A stretch of DNA of 64,000 nt. It comes from DASQDN01 sp963844855 (lineage in GTDB: Bacteria > Acidobacteriota > Terriglobia > Bryobacterales > Bryobacteraceae). The DNA is taken from contig CAWJQP010000045.1 in the NCBI GenBank assembly GCA_963844855.1, forward strand, positions 124,001-188,000, written 5' to 3'. The notes under the pieces were generated by a model. That model was given only the letters and a program-made list of their open reading frames with translations, did not search any database and was not told the origin of the DNA. The translations under genes and the position numbers were made by a program. Below are positions 56,198 to 64,000 of the stretch, piece by piece. Each line of letters starts with the position of its first letter. The first letter of the stretch is position 1.

Positions 56198-58558
56198 TCT
56201 TGCCTACCTCATCGCGCCGCTTCTGGAAGGGCGCGCTCTTCGCAATCTCAAGAACCAGTGCCGAGAATCTGTAATCGGCCTTAGCGAGCCGCTCGGCAAT
56301 CTCAGTAACGGCCGGAGTGTCATAGCGCTCCAATCCCCTTCCTAGAGCATAGGTCAGTAGCTTCTCGGTTAGGCTGCGAACAAACGCGTCGGGATGGGCT
56401 TTGAGTACGGCGATGAGTTCTCGCGGCCCATTGAAACTGGCTCCGCTCGGCATCATGCCGCTTGCGTCGACCGGATACTTCCCGTCGTGTGTGCGCCACG
56501 AACCTACTGCGTCATATGTTTCAAGGCCGAAGCCAATCGGGTCCATCTGATCGTGGCAACTTGCGCAGCTCGGATTCGCGCGATGCTTCTCGAGTTGTTC
56601 GCGCACGGAGGATGTCTTTAGATTTTCTTCCTTGAGCTCGGGCACATTGGGCGGTGGAGGCGCCGGGGGAGCGCCGAGAATATTGTCCAGAACCCATTTA
56701 CCGCGCAGCACAGGAGATGTTCGGGTTGGATAGGACGACACGGTAAGCACGCTACCCTGACTCATCAGGCCGCCGCGCTGTTTATTCTCGATCTGGACGC
56801 GCAGGAACTGCTCTCCTGTTACACCGGGTATACCGTAGTGCTTGGCGAGGGGACCATTCACCCACGTGAACGAAGCATCCAGAAAATCGAGAACACTTCG
56901 GTCTTCCTGCATCACCGTTTGCACATAAAGACTCGTTTCCTGCCGCATGGCGGCAAGTAGCTCCTCGTCTACCTTCGGAAAAAGCTTCGCATCGGGACGA
57001 ACGCGATCGAGGTTCCGCAGTTGGAGCCATTGGGCAGCAAAGCCATCCACAAGGGCCGAAGCCTTGGGATCGGCCATCATGCGGTGAATCTGGGCTTCGA
57101 GGATACCTGGCTGGCGTAGTTGCTTGGCAGCCGCAAGCTGAAACAACTGCTTGTCGGGCATGCTGCTCCAGAGAAAATAGGAAAGGCGGGAAGCTAACTC
57201 GTACTCGCCGATCTCATGGGATCCTGCGGATTCGGCGGCGGGTTGTTCGAAGCGGAATAGAAAGCGAGGTGAGACCAGCACAGCCTGGACTGCCGCGCGC
57301 ACGCCTTCTTCTATCGAACCTCCGTTTCGGCGGGTAAGCGCAGTGAGTTGCAGCAGTTTATTCAATTCCTCGGCGGTCACAGGCCGGCGGTAGGCGCGGC
57401 TGGCAAAATCGCGAACTACTTTTCGAGTGAACAAGTAGGAAGGTGCTTCCCCGTCGCGTGTCCACAAATGAAGAGACTCTTATAGCTTTCGGGCGGTGTG
57501 GACGTGGGGTTGAACGGGCCCGCGATGCTGAGATAGTCGATCCAGAGCTTGCGCCGTTCGTCTTTGTTTACGTTATCGCGAGGATTCTCCATGCCCGCGA
57601 GATCCGGAAATGAGACGCGAATATGATGTTCACCAGCCGGAATATGAACACGAGCGACGATGTCACCCCGATCAAACTCGTAAGCGAGACTGCCGGTGAC
57701 GGTGGTTGCCGAAGCTTTCTTTCCATCGATTGAGAGCACGGCGTCAATCGGTGGGAAAAGCTTCTTCGATTCCTCAGGCGTCAGCGGAGGCGAACCCCGC
57801 GGACGAATAACATATCGAAAATTTACGAGCCTGAAGCGGAACTCATAATCAGCAGTCCAGGGAAATACATGGTCCACGTAAAGGGCCCCGCGAAGGGAGT
57901 AAGGCCGGATGCCTGGACCGTTAGTGGCGCCGCGGTCGTCCGGAGAGCGCTTGGTGACGTAGTGGCCCAGGGTCGATGGCTTTGGCGGCAAAGTCTCACC
58001 GTAGATCGCGAGCTTCGACAATGTCTTCGCTGCCGAAAAATACTTTTCAAGTTGCATGGGCGACAGACTGAGGACATCGCCGATGTTGTCGAACCCATAT
58101 CCTGAATTGTCCACAGGAAAGTCGGACGCTGGACGCGCATGAACCTTCAACAGGTCGCGAACCGTATTCGTATATTCGAGGCGATTCAGTCGGCGGGCGG
58201 TCACACGGCCGGGATTCGGTGTACTACCGTTATCTTTCTCAGTAAAACCTTCAACCCACTTTCGGACAACAGCGAATTCTTCCGGTTTCGGAAACGGCAG
58301 GCCAGGAGGCGGCATCCGGCGAGCAGCCACTTTATCGATTACTTTCTCCCAAACTGCCGGCGCGTTCTTCGCGGCAGTGGCGTCCGCAAACGAATCAAGA
58401 TTCAGCTTCCCACTGGCTAGCTTTTCGTTGTGGCAGCTTGCACAATACCGCGTGATGACCGGCTTAACCTCTTTTTCATAAGAGATCGAAGTCGGCGTTT
58501 GTGCGAGGCCGGCAAACGCAGCAAAGATTGCGGCGGACGCGGCGCGCGCTGCTGGCAT
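56190..58558 (-). CDS. DUF1587/DUF1592/DUF1588/DUF1585 cytochrome-like protein (frameshifted)
   Basis: About 785 residues from ATG 58558. Signal peptide, then a cytochrome-c-like domain with one heme motif CASCH (VKPVITRYCASCHNEKLASG). DUF1587 follows (RLNRLEYTNTVRDLLKVHAR), then a carbohydrate-binding-like domain (YLSIAGPFNPTSTPPES). One frame change near 57460 joins FICGH to TRDGEAPSYLFTRKVVRDFA. Then DUF1595, DUF1592 (ELASRLSYFLWSSMPDKQLF, LYVQTVMQEDRSVLDFLDAS), DUF1588 (GSVLTVSSYPTRTSPVLRGK, NPSCASCHDQMDPIGFGLET, a second CASCH) and DUF1585 (FVRSLTEKLLTYALGRGLER). Cytochrome-linked oxidation of carbohydrate has been suggested for such proteins but is not proven. Operators C and D lie upstream. 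Confidence 0.9.
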
Positions 58559-58617
58559 GCCTGAATTATAGAAATTCGATGACGATCACGAAAGGTCCCA
58601 AACCGAACGCCGATTGA

Positions 58618-58632
58618 TTCCGCTAAGCGGAA
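58618..58632. promoter_or_regulatory. Candidate operator C (TTCCGCTAAGCGGAA)
   Basis: Perfect palindrome; with flanks ATTCCGC-TAA-GCGGAAT it is 17 bp. It lies 60 bases before the ATG of the minus-strand cytochrome-like gene at 58558. Third and best copy of the shared motif. Confidence 0.65.
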
Positions 58633-58717
58633 TATCAAAAGGCTTATTTGGATACGTCAGGCACACTTATGGATAGATATAGTCGCGTATGGATAGAAGC
58701 GCCGATGCCTGTTCTAA

Positions 58718-58732
58718 TTCCGGATTGTGGAA
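58718..58732. promoter_or_regulatory. Candidate operator D (TTCCGGATTGTGGAA)
   Basis: Fourth copy, exactly 100 bases from site C and 60 bases before the MFS gene start at 58792. Its right half (ATTGTGGAAT) is identical to site B at the regulator gene. The symmetric 60-base distances on both sides suggest that C controls the leftward and D the rightward transcript. Confidence 0.62.
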
Positions 58733-58791
58733 TACTTGTCTTGGCCTGGAGATTACGGTTGGCGTACTTGGCCGGAGGGCGGTAGAACCGT

Positions 58792-60070
58792 ATGAACGAT
58801 GGAGAGCTTCGCACCGGGCGAAGGTTCGTAAATCCAATGGCATCAAGCCGCGTCGTGCTCAGTCTGCTCGTGCTGCTGTCGATCATCACCTTTCTGGATC
58901 GGCTATGCATCGCAGTGGCTGGTCCGCGAATCCAGGCGGAACTAGGGATCACATCTGAGCAATGGGGATGGGTGCTCGGCTCTTTCATTCTGGCGTATGG
59001 CCTGTTTGAGATCCCGACCGGAGTTCTCGGCGACCGTTACGGACGAAAGCGCATCCTAACGCGAATTGTCCTATGGTGGTCAGTATTCACGATACTCACT
59101 GGAACTGCGTCTCAGCTTCTGCCTCTGATCGCAATTCGATTCCTGTTCGGCGCCGGAGAAGCCGGCGCATATCCGACCATGGCTGGTGTCGTCTCGGAGT
59201 GGTTTAAGCCGGACAAGCGTGCGATGGCGCAGGGTTTCATCTGGGGCGCCAGCAGATTCGGCGGGGCGTTATCGCCCTTACTGGTCGTGCCGATTCAATC
59301 GCAGTTGGGTTGGCGCGCATCATTTTACATATTCGGAGTTGCCGGACTACTTTGGTGCGCAGTCTGGTGGCGCTATTACCAACCGAACCCAAGCAATACA
59401 GGAGCCGCGACAGACGGCGCATGATTCCGCGTCGTGGGGATTGGTTCTACGGTCGCGTCGTGTGTGGACCATTGCAGGGATGTATGGCTGCTATGCCTGG
59501 GGATCGTGGTTCTACTTCTCCTGGCTGCATACGTGGCTGATCAAGGGCCGCGGCTTTAGCGAAGGCGAAATGGCGATTTTCGCTGCGCTGCCCTTTCTGC
59601 TGGGCGCCGCAGCGAATCTTGCCGGCGGATATGTGAGTGACGCTGCGGTTCGGCGATTTGGCGTCCGGTGGGGTCGAGTGCTGGTGGGATCAACCTCCCT
59701 TGGCGTTGCCGCCGTTCTGCTGGTACTAACCGCGCTTACCCGCGATCGCAATGGAGCGGTGATTTTGCTTACCCTGGGCTTTGGAGTGATGGACCTGATG
59801 CTACCGTCGGCGTGGGCGATCTGCCTGGATATCAGCGGCCCTCACGCAGGCGCCGTCACCGGGGCGATGAATACTGCGGGACAACTCGGCGGCTTCTTCT
59901 GCACCATTTTGTTTGGCCACTTAGTCGGGAAATACAACGACTATGATTTGCCGCTGTTCGTGATTGCCGCGATGGTGGGATTGGCTGCGTTTTTGTTCAC
60001 GCGAATCGACGCCAGTCGCCCTTTATTCGAACCGGTAATACCCGAGGCGTCTGTCGCTGGAATTCGATAA
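58792..60070 (+). CDS. MFS transporter, sugar-acid (ACS) type (frameshifted)
   Basis: About 425 residues, twelve helices. First half: LLVLLSIITFLDRLCIAVAG, WGWVLGSFILAYGLFEIPTG, the MFS signature GVLGDRYGRKRILTRIVLWW and FLFGAGEAGAYPTMAGVVSE. A frame change near 59400 leads to the second half (VWTIAGMYGCYAWGSWFYFS, LPFLLGAAANLAGGYVSDAA, GAMNTAGQLGGFFCTILFGH). The FLDR and GAGEAGAYP motifs are typical of the anion:cation symporter family that moves hexuronates, galactonate and similar sugar acids. That fits a sugar acid such as D-apionate as substrate of the genes that follow. ATG 58837 is an alternative start. The stop at 60068-60070 is two bases from the next ATG. Confidence 0.87.
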
Positions 60071-60072
60071 CA

Positions 60073-61357
60073 ATGTCTGCGCAAACTACTGGACGAATTA
60101 TTGCCCGCTACTGGATCGAGACAGCCTATCCGTTGGAGGAGGCGGCGGAAATGCTTGCCGGAGAACAGTCTTCCGGAACATTTGTAAAAGTACCCGGAGA
60201 GACCGAAGAGCTGCGAGAGCGTCACGGCGCGCGTGTGGAACGGATGGTTGAACTTGCTTCGACATCCACTCCCTCACTACCGGGGGCTGGCGTTCCACGA
60301 GGCGTAAATGGGACGCCCACATATCGGCGAGCTGAGATTACCGTGATGTTGGCCGCTCGAGAACCTCGGAGCGTCTCTTCCCAATCTTATGGCGACCGTG
60401 GCAGGGAATCTGTTCGAGTTGAAGCCCTTCTCCGGCCTAAAGCTGTTGGACTTGCAGCTTCCCGTGGAATTTCGACAGTCCTATCCCGGCCCACAATTCG
60501 GTGTGGCCGGGACACGCGCATTGTCGGGCGTTCCCAAGCTACCTTTAATCGGCACGATCATCAAGCCGAGCGTCGGACTTACCCCGCAACAAACGGCGGA
60601 TATGGTGGATCAGCTTGCCGAAGGCGGTATCGACTTCATCAAGGACGACGAACTTCAGTGCGACGGACCGCACTGCCCGTTCAAAGATCGCGTAGACGCA
60701 GTGATGCGAGTGATTCGAAAGCACGCTGACAAAACGGGTAAGAAAGTGATGTTTGCCTTCAATGTGACCGGTGAAGTGGACCAGATGCGGGAACGCCACG
60801 ACCAAGTATTGGCAGCCGGTGGAACGTGCGTAATGGTGAGCGTAAACGGGACCGGCTTGGTAGGTGTAAGCAGCCTGCGCCGGCACTCCCAACTACCGAT
60901 TCATGCGCATCGGAATGGGTGGGGAATGTTCGACCGGTCTCCCGCGATCGGCATGAGCTACCTGGCTTATCAGAAATTCTGGCGCGTGGCGGGTGTTGAC
61001 CACATGCATGTGAACGGCTTGCGCAATAAGTTCTGTGAGAGCGATGAATCGGTGATCGCATCCGCGCGCGAGTGCCTGACGCCAATGTTTCCTGCGCCCG
61101 GGCCGGGCTATGAGATCATGCCGGTGTTTTCCTCCGGTCAGTCCGCCAAGCAGGCTGCAGATACGTGGCGATTGCTGCAGTCGCCCGATCTGATCTTTCG
61201 CGTGCGGCGGCGGAATCATGGGTCATCCTGACGGCATTGGAGCCGGGATTCGAAGTGTGCGGTCGGCGTGGGAGGCCGCGTTGACGGGTGTTTCGCTTTC
61301 GGAAGCGGCTGCCAGTGGCTCGGAACTGCGGCAGCATTGGAGAAGTTCGGCGAGTGA
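60073..61357 (+). CDS. RuBisCO-like protein, probable 3-oxo-isoapionate-4-phosphate decarboxylase (frameshifted)
   Basis: About 427 residues. RuBisCO large-subunit fold: N-terminal TTGRIIARYWIETAYPLEEA, then PLIGTIIKPSVGLTPQQTAD (catalytic-site Lys), GGIDFIKDDELQCDGPHCPF (the K-x-D-D-E metal site), LPIHAHRNGWGMFDRSPAIG (active-site His), DHMHVNGLRNKFCESDESVI and EIMPVFSSGQSAKQAADTW. A frame change near 60350 joins AEITV to ENLGASLPNLMATVAGN. Another near 61205 leads to GGGIMGHPDGIGAGIRSVRS and the end EKFGE at TGA 61355-61357. OiaX-type RLPs decarboxylate 3-oxo-isoapionate 4-phosphate to L-erythrulose phosphate. The kinase and PGDH-like genes next door favour that role, but RLP subtype cannot be fixed by eye. 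Confidence 0.83.
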
Positions 61358-62701
61358 GCACAGGCCTTCCAAAGCGAGTTATCTCCTGGTATGGAGACGA
61401 CTTCACCGGGTCGACGGACGCGCTGGAAGCACTGGCTCCGCATATGCCGTCCGTGCTTTTTCTGGGGCAGCCCGATGAGAAGTTCTTCAGCCAGTTTGCC
61501 GAGTATGCAGCGTTCGGATTGGCCGGGTCGAGCCGAAGTGAGAGTCCCGACTGGATGGATACGAATCTTGTGCCGGCGTTCGAATGGCTGGATTCGTTGG
61601 GGACGGCCGTCTGTCATTACAAGGTATGTTCCACGTTCGATAGCTCGCCCAAGGTGGGCAACATCGGGCGTGCAGTGGAAATCGGGAAGCGCGTGTTCAG
61701 CTTCGCAGTTCGTACCGCTGGTTGTGGGCGCACCCTCGCTGAAGCGCTATACGGTGTTTGGGAATCTGTTCGCTGCCGTGGATGGGGTGGTGTACCGGAT
61801 CGATCGACATCCCACAATGAAGTGCCATCCGGTGACACCGATGAGTGAAGCGGACCTGCGCCTTCATTTGAAGGCAGCAGACCGATCTGCGAATCGGTCT
61901 ATTGGACACGTTGCAACTCGATTCGACAGATGCATGCGAGCAATTTCGGAAGCTCGGAAAGAACTTCGATTCGGTTTTGATTGACGTCGCTAATGAGAGC
62001 GCGCTAGCCCGAGCAGGTCGTTTGCTCTGGAACGTGGACCGGCAGCGCTTTATCGCCGGTTCCTCCGGCGTGGAGTATGCGCTGATCGCCTTTTGGCAGG
62101 AAGAAGGATGGATCGGCGACGTAAAGCCGCCAACACCCACCGCGACGGATCGGATCGTAGTGCTCTCCGGAAGTTGCTCCCCTGTAACACAGCAGCAGAT
62201 TGAGTATGCCGAGCGCAATGGCTTTACGTCGATTCGCTTGGATGCGCCGGCTCTAGGAAGCGGTGAAGGAGTCTCTGCAGCAGCGGAACAAGCACAGCGC
62301 GCGACACTGAGCGCGTTGATGAATGGGACGCAGCGTAGTCTTGTTTACCGCCGCGTCGCCTCAGGATCGGATTGAGAGTTTTTCCTCTCAAAGCGAAGAA
62401 CGTCGTTTCCGCCAATCTTTGAGCATGCGAAGCGGGCAAGATTCTCAACAGAGTCCTCGATGAGTCGGGCGTTACCCGTGTAGTCGTAGCGGGTGGTGAT
62501 ACATCGAGTCATGCCGGACAGCAACTGGGAATCGATGCATTGACGTATCTAGGACCTCTTGCGCCGGGCGCTCCTTTATGCCGCACATGGTCGCATTTGC
62601 CCCATCGACAGAATCTCGAAATTGTGTTCAAGGGCGGCCAATGCGGCAAAGCGAATTTCTTTGAAATGGTATTGAACGGATCGCACAACAGGGAGAATTG
62701 A
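61354..62701 (+). CDS. Four-carbon/sugar-acid kinase (DUF1537), probable 3-oxo-isoapionate kinase (frameshifted)
   Basis: About 448 residues. GTG 61354 overlaps the RLP stop (GTGA). N-terminal kinase domain: VISWYGDDFTGSTDALEALA (the DDFTG motif), FEWLDSLGTAVCHYKVCSTF (the K-x-CSTFDSSP motif) and TPMSEADLRLHLKAADRSAN. C-terminal nucleotide-binding domain: TRVVVAGGDTSSHAGQQLGI, then FKGGQCGKANFFEMVL near the end. Frame changes near 61700, 61900, 62330 and 62440. DUF1537 enzymes phosphorylate threonate, erythronate, 3-oxo-tetronates or, as OiaK, 3-oxo-isoapionate. The RuBisCO-like neighbour favours OiaK over the tetronate kinases, which usually sit beside a PdxA2 or OtnC-like gene. Confidence 0.83.
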
Positions 62702-62702
62702 C

Positions 62703-63551
62703 ATGACAAAGATTGCGTTATTTGGCGCGGGCGGCAAGATGGGGCTGCGTTTGAGCGCGAACTTGAAGGGAAGCCGCTATGAAGTCCGCCACGTCGAGAT
62801 CGGTGAGACAGGGCGGGCCGCGTTGAAGAGCCGGGGGATCGAACCCGTTGACGCGGATGAGGCGCTCAAAAGCGCTGAGGCCGTAATGTTGGCGGTTCCG
62901 GACAACCGTATCCACACCGTAATGCAGTCCATCGAGAAGAAGCTGGCGCCCGGAACGTTGGTAATTCTACTGGATGTGGCGGCCGCCTATGCCGGCCTGC
63001 TCCCGAACAATCCCGACCTGCACTACTTCGTTACCCATCCTTGCCATCCGCCAATCTTCAGCGATGAAGTGGAGCCGCTAGCCCAGCGTGACTTCTTCGG
63101 AGGCGAGCACGCCAAGCAGCACATTGTCTGCTGCCTGATCAATGGTCCCGAAAAAGCCTATGCTGATGGCGAAGAGATCGCGCGCACGATTTATAAGCCG
63201 GTGATGAAATCTCACCGCTGCACGGAAGAGCAGATGGCGATCCTCGAGCCGGTCCTTTCGGAGACAGTGCTTGGTACCTGTCTTACGATACTGCGCGAAG
63301 CGACGGATGAAGCAGTACGCCGCGGTGTCCCAGCGGAAGCGGCGCGCGATTTCCTGCTTGGCCATATGCGTGTTGAGTTGGCCATCGTCTTTCAGGAGAA
63401 GGAAGGCGCCGTATTCTCGGATGGCGCTCTGAAGGCGATTGAGCGAGCGCGAAACGTTATCTTTCAACCCGATTGGAAGCGTGTCTTCGAGCCAGAGGCG
63501 ATTGCGGAAAGCGTCGACCATATCACCCGGAGTGAGGCAAACGTGCGATGA
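62703..63551 (+). CDS. PGDH-like NAD-dependent enzyme, probable D-apionate oxidoisomerase
   Basis: 282 residues, intact. Rossmann nucleotide-binding start (MTKIALFGAGGKMGLRLSAN), ALKSAEAVMLAVPDNRIHTV and TLVILLDVAAAYAGLLPNNP. Then a conserved His/Cys region, HYFVTHPCHPPIFSDEVEPL, and an all-helical dimerisation domain of the PGDH_C type (VLSETVLGTCLTILREATDE). This is the family of ApnO, which oxidises and isomerises D-apionate to 3-oxo-isoapionate, the substrate of OiaK. The kinase and RLP genes directly upstream complete that three-step route. ATG 62703 follows the kinase stop by one base; its stop overlaps the next gene (ATGA). Confidence 0.82.
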   Translation: MTKIALFGAGGKMGLRLSANLKGSRYEVRHVEIGETGRAALKSRGIEPVDADEALKSAEAVMLAVPDNRIHTVMQSIEKKLAPGTLVILLDVAAAYAGLLPNNPDLHYFVTHPCHPPIFSDEVEPLAQRDFFGGEHAKQHIVCCLINGPEKAYADGEEIARTIYKPVMKSHRCTEEQMAILEPVLSETVLGTCLTILREATDEAVRRGVPAEAARDFLLGHMRVELAIVFQEKEGAVFSDGALKAIERARNVIFQPDWKRVFEPEAIAESVDHITRSEANVR

Positions 63552-64000
63552 AATGCCGTGCCGGGCTGCTGCTTCTTGTCTTTGCCGCACTATCGGCCGG
63601 TCAGCAGATCTCCGGCGAGTTGAAGCAATGGCATGACGTGACGCTCACGTTCGACGGTCCTGCGACAAGCGAATCGGCCGAGCCGAATCCGTTCCTCTTC
63701 TACCGGTTGAACGTGACGTTTGCCAAAGGGTCCAGGAAGTACGTTGTGCCCGGTTATTACGCCGCCGATGGGAATGCAGCCGAGACCAGCGCGAAATCCG
63801 GCAACAAGTGGCGCGTGCATTTTGTTCCCGACGAGACAGGAGAGTGGACCTACTCCGTATCGTTTCGCAGTGGCGCTGAAGTTGCCGCAAGCTTAGATTC
63901 GAACGCGGGTCAGCCCGCTAGCTCCGGACGGCGCCAAGGGAAGCTTGAAGATCGCAGCTTCCGACAAGTCCGGACGCGATCATCGGGCGCAGGGAATGCT
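63548..64000 (+). CDS. Secreted DUF5060 glycosidase, probable apiosidase family (3' partial)
   Basis: Begins at ATG 63548 with a signal peptide (MKCRAGLLLLVFAALSAGQQ). A DUF5060 beta-sandwich follows: ISGELKQWHDVTLTFDGPAT, RLNVTFAKGSRKYVVPGYYA and WRVHFVPDETGEWTYSVSFR. A frame change near 63923 leads to GAKGSLKIAASDKSGRDHRA, the typical DUF5060-to-catalytic linker, which runs to the window end. In this family the next domain is normally an apiosidase-like (formerly DUF4038, GH140-type) barrel; it lies beyond base 64000. Overlapping the ApnO-like gene by four bases, it would release the apiose whose acid the cluster degrades. Confidence 0.75.
   Translation, partial: MKCRAGLLLLVFAALSAGQQISGELKQWHDVTLTFDGPATSESAEPNPFLFYRLNVTFAKGSRKYVVPGYYAADGNAAETSAKSGNKWRVHFVPDETGEWTYSVSFRSGAEVAASLDSNAGQPASSGRRQGKLEDRSFRQVRTRSSGAGNA

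Noticed and set aside
1..64000. CRISPR arrays, tRNA or rRNA genes, insertion sequences, phage genes
   Set aside because: No repeat-spacer pattern, T-loop signatures, transposase or integrase frames were found on either strand.

Overview
The window reads as a piece of an acidobacterial chromosome, most likely of the Solibacter/Bryobacterales kind. The evidence is the mix of families: a secreted beta-propeller protein with a C-terminal TIGR03437 domain, several very large TonB-dependent receptors with an N-terminal carboxypeptidase-regulatory domain, paired DUF1549/DUF1553 and DUF1501 proteins, a DUF1592/DUF1588 cytochrome-like protein with a DUF1552 partner, and a CRTAC1/ASPIC protein. No rRNA, tRNA, CRISPR array, transposase or phage gene was seen. 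Taxonomy is inferred from gene families only.

Layout. (1) 1-4358: end of a tad/cpa type IVc pilus locus (cpaE, cpaF, tadB, tadC). (2) 4359-11619: a structured leader with a 28-residue membrane ORF, then a tight operon with a TIGR03437 propeller protein, a small outer-membrane barrel, a decaheme cytochrome c, an MtrB/PioB-like porin and a small membrane protein; this looks like a trans-outer-membrane electron conduit. (3) 11624-14553, minus strand: iscA, murQ, murA and a rhodanese. (4) 14741-16379: ECF sigma factor, anti-sigma factor and a Spy/CpxP-like protein, with a good ECF promoter in front. (5) 16477-23281: complete tolQ-tolR-tolA-tolB-pal-cpoB, then a CBM9-like protein and a DeoC homologue without the Schiff-base lysine. 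(6) 23316-30193: topoisomerase IB and a stand-alone LigD polymerase (tail to tail), an SRPBCC membrane protein, an internally deleted remnant of isocitrate dehydrogenase, purE-purK and a JAB-like/TonB fusion. (7) 30381-38814: TonB receptor, serine hydrolase, DUF1549/DUF1553 and DUF1501 proteins. (8) 38836-50013: ceramidase, class III aminotransferase, GntR/FCD regulator, CRTAC1 protein, TonB receptor, esterase. (9) 50013-64000: TonB receptor, a chimeric IclR-HTH/periplasmic-binding regulator, DUF1552 and DUF1592-type proteins, an MFS transporter, a RuBisCO-like protein, a DUF1537 sugar-acid kinase, a PGDH-like dehydrogenase and the start of a DUF5060 (probable apiosidase) gene.

The most interesting part is region 9. 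The kinase + RuBisCO-like protein + PGDH-like enzyme set matches the known D-apionate route (ApnO, OiaK, OiaX), and a DUF5060/apiosidase-type gene follows directly. Four copies of one 15-bp inverted repeat, TTCCG(C/G)NNNNNGGAA, lie in just two intergenic regions: two in front of the regulator and its divergent TonB receptor, two between the DUF1592 and MFS genes. This defines a candidate local regulon for uptake and use of apiose or a related branched sugar.

A caution on quality: reading frames are broken by many 1-2 base indels concentrated in about 0.6-3.4, 13.4-16.0, 31-38 and 57-64 kb, while the stretches between are clean. The protein sequence continues across every break and the affected genes include housekeeping ones, so most of these are probably sequencing or assembly errors. 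Broken genes are therefore given as single features spanning the reconstructed gene.
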